Below are positions 57,418 to 64,000 of a stretch of DNA of 64,000 bases, piece after piece; position 1 is the first letter of the stretch, and every line of letters begins with the position of its first letter. Both the position numbers and the translations under genes were made by a program. The DNA is taken from the NCBI GenBank assembly GCA_032622095.1, contig CP136065.1, positions 213,942,151 to 214,006,150 on the forward strand, written 5' to 3'. This stretch comes from Siphonodentalium dalli. Its lineage: Eukaryota > Mollusca > Scaphopoda > Gadilida > Siphonodentaliidae. The notes under the pieces are model-generated. The model searched no databases, was not told the DNA's origin, and worked only from the letters and a program-made list of their open reading frames with translations.

Positions 57418-58979
57418 ATAACGCAGTACATAGCGCCGTTGGTGAGGCATGACGAGGCATCATATAGAGTGAGGATTTGGTCAGAATGACAGACCACCGA
57501 CAATGCCTTTGTCCACAGTCCACAGTTTTCTCATCATAACAAGTCAGGCTGCACTTAAAACCAATTGTTCTTATATAAGAACAAACAGAGGATAAAATGA
57601 TCTAGTGTTTTTGAGTGGATATGTAGCAGAAAATATCTAATGATTGACCGAGACAAGTTTTCGCGAGCGGGTTGCTTCCAGCCGATATAGATATCTTTCT
57701 CAGTCACGATGAGATAATTTGTGGTATCCACTCAAAAACTCTAATTTGTTTTTATTATACGCGTTTCCAACGAAATTCAACAGTTACAGTAATAAGATGT
57801 TGTTATAACCACCTCCGATCGATTCACCAAAGCCAACAGCTAATCACTGTCCACGTACTCCACTGCCCACCACAGACAAATGTAGTTATCATATTAATCC
57901 ATTTATTTCCCCAAGAGAATGTCGAACAATTTTCATCCGAGGATTCACGGGACCTTTCGTGATAACTTCTCAATATTTGAGATATTTTATATATAACTGA
58001 TACTGACCTGGGCCCTGTACTACAGATTCCTAACATCCGTGTTCTGAGTTGCGGAGAACATTCCTTGGTAATTTCCTAATCTTGTAAAGCGAGACTTGTG
58101 TTCTATAGTGCTCGAACAATTGCATTCTTCCATTGCTTATTTGAATTTAACAATAGTCGATTACTCTATGTACATCGTTGTGAACTTAATTATATGATCT
58201 TCTGATAAATTATGGAGTTCCATGGAACAGAAATAACATAGCATCGGTAAGAACATGGTGTTAACGAGGATGAATTAGTGATTGTCACCGCACAGAAACA
58301 CGTGAGAATGTCGATATGTAGGATTATCGATGGGTGTGTTGCGCACTTATCGATTAACCCTTTGTCTGTGTGCTAATTTCCAGGGGGCAGGGGGTCGGAA
58401 AAAAGTGCCATGACAGTAGGCTGAAATATTTTTTCCCGCCTCTTGGGTACCCACCACCCCCCTATTTGAAGGAAAACATATTTTTTCCAATTTCATGCGG
58501 GGTACCCACCCCATTTTTACCTCCAAATTCAGCGAAATCACCCCTTATTTGAAGGAATTTGTTTTCCAATTTCATTCAGGGTACCCACCCACGTTTTACC
58601 TAAAAATATGTAGTCATACACCATTTAGGCTTGGTATTTGTTTCAGTTATAAAGTCTGAGAACAGATTGTTATCCTGTTTGTTTTTGTTTATCATTTGAA
58701 TCATGACTTGTAAACAAATTATATGAACATTTTACCATATTTCCAATGCTTGTCTGTAATCACTTCAAATACAACTGTATCGAAAATAGAAAATAGAAAT
58801 TTAGGCAAAACATTTATGCTAAATAGTAATGGACCCACACGAATCGATCTTATACCATCTGACAACATGGCGTTTATCAGATTGATCAGCATTCATATGG
58901 CTTTGATGTGAAATTGTGTCCAAAAAAACAACAACAATAAATTAAAACTAAAAAAATCAAACAAAAATCTGGATGTGGC
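57418..58979. other. Gene A intron 1, no gene recognised
   Basis: At 58430-58600 there are GGTACCCACC words beside TTTGAAGGAA words, in three loose copies. Nothing else is supported. Confidence 0.4.
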
Positions 58980-58984
58980 TTTAA

Positions 58985-59508
58985 AGATGGATTATCTCTT
59001 TAAATAACAAATTTTAAATAGTTGCGTGGGTATAAAATAATAGATATGAACTTAATACCCCTGTCCGGAAAAGCTACTATCAATTAACATTGATTTTATT
59101 TCGAATATCAAATCGGGACCATTTATGTGTATATTTTTAGAACATACCAATCGGATGATACCATTTTGCGATATAGAGCACTGGGCTGTTCCTATGGCTA
59201 CGCACCGAAAGTCAAATGTCCCAGATTGATTGTTTGTATTGTTTTGTTCCACAGATATAAGCGATAATGAGTATAATTAACGTTTATTTGTGACAAAATT
59301 GTACAATAAAATTTCTGGTCTCTGTTAACAGTAACCACTATTGTTCGTTACAGGTCTGAACAAACACACCTTTTTAGACCAGAAAATATTCGAAATAAAA
59401 TTAATGTTAATCGATAGAAGCATTTCCGGACAGGAGTCTTCGATTCAAATCTAATATTTTATACCCCGGTAACTATATAATACATGTTTAAAAAGAGATA
59501 ATCCACCT
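58985..59508. mobile_element. TTAA-flanked element, family 4, 524 bp
   Basis: TTAA at 58981-58984 and 59509-59512. The ends AGATGGATTATCTCTT and AAGAGATAATCCACCT are inverted. The inner inverted words CCTGTCCGGAAA and TTATTTCGAATA are shared with the degenerate copy at 46822-47806. Confidence 0.75.
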
Positions 59509-59512
59509 TTAA

Positions 59513-61090
59513 ATAGCATTCAATACTTTCTAGCATGATGAGATTTCCATGTTTTGCCTCTTATGCTGTCTGATCAGGTCTAATGATATAAATGAATAAC
59601 TTTATTCATTTTTATTGACTTTAATAATGGGTGTCATAGCTGTCCATTTTCATATTGAACCAGTGGCGTTGGTACTTGACAATGTGATCTGATGCAAAAG
59701 ACGAAATTGTGAGTGTTGGTTTGTAACGGGGATTTCTGAGAAGCATTATGCCTATATCCACACTAACTACCCCCCCCCCTAAGCCCTGACCTAAAGTGTC
59801 ATACATACCATAACAACCACGCTGAACACTTGGAGGCAGTTATATTGCAGAAATGTTGTAAGAGGAAAAAAACTGTGACCACTTGAAAAAAAGTAACTTT
59901 TTTCGCGGCTGAACCACCCACCCACCCCGGCCTACTGTATGGAAAAAAGTGAATGACCCCCCCCCTGGGGGGGGTGTCAAATGTCATATCATGTTGGGGT
60001 GCTGGGTTCAAATTATGCACGGGCGTATATAGATATATTTGAGATGCGGTTCATAAACAGAGAGAAGTTGCCTTTGACAAATACAGGGTTTCCACATAAT
60101 TTGTGACAGGAGCGATTCTAACCAAATTACTAAACAATTTGGGAATTTCATGCAGGGACGTGTCGATATATAATAAGGGGGTTGATTGCATCACCCTAAT
60201 CTTCTCTCTAAAGTCCACGATGATCCCACATATGATTGAATTATGGACCTAAATGGCAAGCAGTGGTAAACTTTTGGTTGGATCTTGAGCAACCATTCTG
60301 GAATATCAACCGAATGGGGTACAAACATATAGTTTCCCGGACTCGGAAATATTATCTGGTTCAAGGGATGGAGGTGCACCCGGGCAGCGGAAACCATATA
60401 CCATATACATCGATTCCATGCCAGAAAAAAATGGCACTGAGTTTGTAATTTAAGACTGGAGAATAGGCTGTATAATCATTCCAATAGTTTAATGGTTCAG
60501 CTAATATAACTGCACATTACACTTTATACCACAATTATGATGTTGCCCAACGTTCATTCTAATTTTGGTGGTAAATTGTTGGACATACCCCCTTACCCAT
60601 AAACAAAAAGTAACACAAACCCTTTGGGAAAGGAAACTATGCATGAATTGTATATTTGCACCCTTTCCACGTATTTTTATCTGGCTGTTATTTCCGGCAA
60701 TTCATTTTTTTTTTCAATTACGTTGTACATGTATCTAAATCGTGTGTATTCGACATCCAGTTATTCCGGCGAATAAGCCATGTACTTTGTTTTGGTCACA
60801 TGCGAAACGAGAACGAGACTCAGTAATTGTGCAGTAGCTGACAGCCATGGGGCATGTGAATGTGAATATGTTGGAGTGGGGTGTCAAGTCATCCGTACAT
60901 TGGTTTCCCTATATTGCGATCTAATGCGCAATCGAGGGGCGATAAAACATCTCAACATGGTAACAAGTATTACACGCTCTACCGATAGAATGAATTTCCA
61001 CCGTGCGAAATTGTGGCTCTCATCTAGAGGTCACTCCGATGATCAGTATTAAGCTTGGTGGTGATTGGATTAGAAACGTGACCTGTAAGC
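59513..61090. other. Gene A intron 1, no gene recognised
   Basis: Homopolymer C/G tracts near 59770 and 59958. Short frames (for example 60780-61052, plus) have no recognised domain. Confidence 0.4.
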
Positions 61091-61094
61091 GTAA

Positions 61095-61360
61095 AGGATT
61101 TAGTCATACAAAGAGTAAAATCCAAGATGGCCGCTGACAGCCATGTTTTTAACATAATTCGGGAAAAATAATTAGCACCCACCTAGAGTTACCCCGAGGA
61201 TCTATATGAAGTTTGGTGATGATCGGATGACGGATATGCTCTGCTAGAGGATTTAGTATTGCAAATAGTAAAATCCAAGACGGCTCCCGGCGGCTATGTT
61301 TTTCATCGAAAATCGATCAAATTTGTCAGCTCCCATCTTGCGGTCACCCTAGACTCATAT
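61095..61360. repeat. AAGATGGCCGC modules
   Basis: Two units with AAAATCCAAGATGGCCGC, GCCATGTTTTT, AGCACCCACCTAGAGTTACC and GAAGTTTGGTGATGATCGGA. Related to modules in the arms of the foldback at 53.5-57.4 kb. Confidence 0.65.
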
Positions 61361-61689
61361 ATAGATACCGAATATCGTCGAACTCGTGTAGGGTGAATAA
61401 ATTATATATTCTTGTCATAATTTAAGTTTGTATTATTTTATTATGGAGTCACAACACTTTTGGAAAATATAGTAGAACATTTATCAACAACAAAAAACAC
61501 TTTATCTGAAACAAGTTCCAAGCCAGATAGATATATCTTACTTCCAATATCAGCTCAAGTTACACCTGGATAAACTAATACTGAGTCTTGTAAGTTTGTA
61601 ATTAACGGCCGTCCGGCCACAGTGTCCCCCGAAAAATTGGCTTCATTGGGGGCATCAGCTTTTCTGAAAAAAATAACAAGGACCCTAAA

Positions 61690-62450
61690 TCCGATACTAA
61701 ATTCAGAACAAAATGGGTGGATCGTAACAATATTCGAACTTGATCTGTATTTCGAGCTGATAAACTCATATACCAAATTTGATTCTGATATGATCACACA
61801 AACTAAAGTTATCATCCGGAAACCAAAATCTCACAGGATTCTAAGTCGTAAAAGGGCCATAACTCTCACAAAAATGGGCAGAGCAAACCCATATTCGAAC
61901 CTGACCTGTATTTTGATCTGATAAACTATCATACTAAATTTTATTCAGATATGGTCACACAAAAGTTATCATCCGGAAACCAGAAATTGACAGGATTCTA
62001 AGTCGAAAAAGGGCCATAAACTCTAGCAGAATTGGGCGGAGCAAACCCATATTCGAATTTGACCTGAATATAGGGCTGATAAACTCACATACCTAATTTG
62101 GTTCAGATATGAGCACACAAACTTAAGTTATCATCCGGAAACCAGAAATTGACAGAATTCCAAGTCGAATAAGGGCCACAATTCTCGCAACTTGACCTGC
62201 ATATAGGGCTGATAAACTCACATACCTAATTTGGTTCAGATATGATCTCACAAACTGAATTTATCATCCGGAAACCAGCAAATTACAAGATTCTAAGTAA
62301 AAGAAGGACCATAACTCTCGCAAAAATGGCGGAGCAAACCCATATTCGAATTTGACCTGTATTTTGGTCTGATAAACTCACCTATGAAAGTTTCTTTTGA
62401 TCTAATAATCGAAACTAAAGTTATCATCCGGAAACCATTTCCGGAAGCAC
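61690..62450. repeat. Tandem repeat of about 130-170 bp, four to five units
   Basis: Phrases GGGCCATAACTCTCxCAAAA, GAGCAAACCCATATTCGAAT, TTGACCTGTAT-TT-GGxCTGATAAACTCA and AAGTTATCATCCGGAAACCA recur in order with unequal spacing (some units are shortened). Complementary phrases occur at 38860-39030. A frame at 61622-61921 is a shadow of the repeat. Confidence 0.8.
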
Positions 62451-62677
62451 GCACGGCTAGACGCACTGGCCAGAGTATACTTGTGGGGTGACCGCACATA
62501 CCTATGAATACTTGTGGGATGCGATCTTTTGTTTGAGTAACTTGTGGGGTGCAACCCACAACTGACGATTTTTTAAAGAGCTGGCCATTCAAATTGTCTC
62601 ACTTGACCTCCTCCGTACTTCAAACGACTGGCATAACTTCAATCCCAATTCTCTGTATGTTCCGCGCGTTAACTTAC

Positions 62678-62963
62678 CTGTCATAAGAAATCTCTGAAAG
62701 CCGATATCTCTGACCAAACCTCTCGAAGTTTCGCAAGATCCATCCAACACGTTGAACAAGAATGTACAACAGTAAGGGTCACGACTGCAGATCGAACCAC
62801 ACTCGGACCGACTTCGAGCGAAATGTATACTTCCCGGACGAACAATGCTATTCAACACGGCAGGATAGCGACCAAAGAAATGTCCGGTCAAAACCGTAGA
62901 AAGCACAATCACTGGTAACATGAGTATCATAGAGACAAGTTTCAACCAGTGATACGACGCCAT
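62678..62963 (-). CDS. Gene A exon 1: hydrophobic N-terminus plus PAN/apple-like module
   Basis: A 286-nt exon from ATG (MASYHW) to a consensus donor CAG|GTAAGT in phase 1. Residues about 8-30 are hydrophobic (LVSMILMLPVIVLSTVL). The cysteine module reads SECGSICSRDPYCCTFLF then DGSCETSRGLV, an odd number (five) of cysteines, so one may pair outside the module. This ATG is preferred because the frame upstream reaches a stop with no other ATG. It is clearly diverged from genes B and C, which are close to each other, so gene A is the older or outlying member. Confidence 0.88.
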
Positions 62964-64000
62964 CGAGTCGCTGGTTGTTCTCCGTGTATTAGATTTCCAG
63001 CATCTGAATATAAACCCCAGCGCAGTGACATCGACTGAATGCGCCGAGGTTTTATTGGCTTTTTGTACACTAGTGCGTTAAAGAATCGACTCCTTAGCCA
63101 CAGCAGAATTATTGGTAATTTGTCAGGATTTAGTCGGAAATATGGCTTGTTGCCATTCATCGGAAAGCTCTAAGTGGGTCACGGATGGCGAGAGGATATG
63201 CACTCTCGTTGATAAGATTGCTATTCGCCGATATCCACCTATAAGTTACATATAGTCACCCAGGCCATCTCCATATCGTTTTAAGGAGTTTTTGACGTTC
63301 AAATTTCACAACCTCGACAAATGGTGACCCAATGAAGTCACTTGAACAATTATATCTTCTCAACTGTCATATGTATATGGGCCCCATGCCCCATCAAGGC
63401 ATTCACATAATGAGCTAGCAAAAACAAATACATAGAAGAAGCATTAAAAGTATATGAATCATTCTATTTAAGAAATACATATATTCTTGCAAACTGGGAG
63501 ACCTCGAACCGTCAGAGGATTGCATATTAGAATGGCTCATCGTGTATATATTAAAACACAATTGAGTCTGCCACATTCAATATAGTTTCCTCAAAAAAGT
63601 TACAATTTGTCAAGAGATATGGAAATGTATCGAAGGCCTGTTCAAAATAGTGGTCACAGTGTGCAGTAAAATATATTTTCTTCTGATATAAAAGAAAACG
63701 CAGTCATTAGCAGTCAGTAGCACATGACTTTTTCAGGATCCTCCGATACTGACATCTGACAAGGGTATATCTGCCCTCTCCAAAACATTTTCATCGACTA
63801 ACATAAACAACTCAAAATCTCGCTCTGTATCGGGCACATGTAGCTGATATACTTGCGTAGCAACATTTTTTTTAAACTGAGAATATTTAGCCGATATATA
63901 GCACCATGAATAGAGGAGCACCTTGATATTTCTTGAAAACGTCTATGCTAGCTCATTATGTGAATGCCTTGATTCCCATGCCCATATAAATATGACAGTT
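62964..64000. other. Upstream of gene A, no gene recognised
   Basis: Sequence 5' of gene A on its strand. No TATA word equivalent to those of genes B and C is obvious, and the upstream region is not visibly related to theirs beyond the first 100 bp. A frame at 63921-63733 (minus) has no recognised domain. Confidence 0.4.

Larger units (their letters stand above)
45736..62963 (-). other. Gene A: PAN-CTLD protein gene, three exons, 17.2 kb
   Basis: Joining 62963-62678, 52327-52136 and 45983-45736 gives 726 nt, which is 241 codons plus stop, with phase-1 junctions throughout. The product has a hydrophobic N-terminal segment (about residues 8-30), a PAN/apple-like cysteine module (about 45-90) and a CTLD (about 98-238). 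It is likely secreted or a type II membrane protein of the cell surface, with a possible role in recognition, defence or adhesion (inference from domain types). Intron 1 is 10.4 kb and carries a 3.9-kb foldback transposon; intron 2 is 6.2 kb with TTAA elements, tandem repeats and a retrotransposon tail. It is the only complete member of the family in view. Additional untranslated exons are possible. Confidence 0.8.

Noticed and set aside
57404-57440. Second tRNA-like start (TGGTTCAACTGATAACGC)
   Set aside because: No B box follows and part of it belongs to the foldback arm.
61622-61921. 99-codon plus-strand frame
   Set aside because: It runs through tandem repeat units; the same text recurs with stops in neighbouring units.
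63733-63921. Minus-strand frame at the right edge as an upstream exon of gene A
   Set aside because: No donor with matching phase and no recognisable domain were seen.

Overview
This is nuclear DNA of an animal. It is AT-rich, has almost no long reading frames, contains genes split by introns with GT-AG borders, and is crowded with transposon debris, hairpins and microsatellites. The mixture of PAN/C-type-lectin genes, non-LTR reverse transcriptase relics and repeats with tandem cores of about 160-190 bp looks like a marine lophotrochozoan, most plausibly a bivalve mollusc. The species cannot be named from the sequence alone.

The only genes supported with confidence form a minus-strand tandem family. 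Gene A can be assembled completely from three exons (62963-62678, 52327-52136, 45983-45736). All splice borders are consensus and all junctions are phase 1. It encodes a 241-residue protein with a hydrophobic N-terminus, a PAN/apple-like cysteine module and a C-type lectin-like domain (CTLD) split over two exons. Gene B keeps an intact 286-nt first exon (28057-27772), but no recognisable middle exon, and its last exon (23008-22849) has an 88-bp out-of-frame deletion, so it looks like a pseudogene. Gene C shows its first exon (3993-3708); the rest would lie beyond the left edge. Genes B and C sit in a segmental duplication (about 1-5580 and 23930-28790) that has since been altered by independent transposon insertions.

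Other protein-coding traces are relics or uncertain: a decayed C2H2 zinc-finger gene (17.6-18.3 kb), a 100-codon frame opening with a perfect C2H2 finger (18777-18475, minus), and three non-LTR retrotransposon fragments (19.05-19.99, 29.4-29.7 and 50.4-50.8 kb).

Most of the window is mobile DNA. Many short elements are flanked by TTAA (2286, 23430, 856, 26471, 40598, 47043, 58985, 34681, 35509). Two hAT-like elements have exact 8-bp target duplications (25222-26434 and 36883-37838). There is a 3.9-kb foldback (53.5-57.4 kb) inside intron 1 of gene A, an interrupted satellite-like array of about 170 bp (29.0-33.9 kb), and several hairpins. Nested insertions with recognisable empty sites give a relative chronology. 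The least expected structures are two neighbouring hairpins (39.44-39.95 kb) in which a short word stays in one direction through both arms while the stem segments between are inverted, and a pair of interleaved inverted repeats with pseudoknot-like order at 23058-23129.
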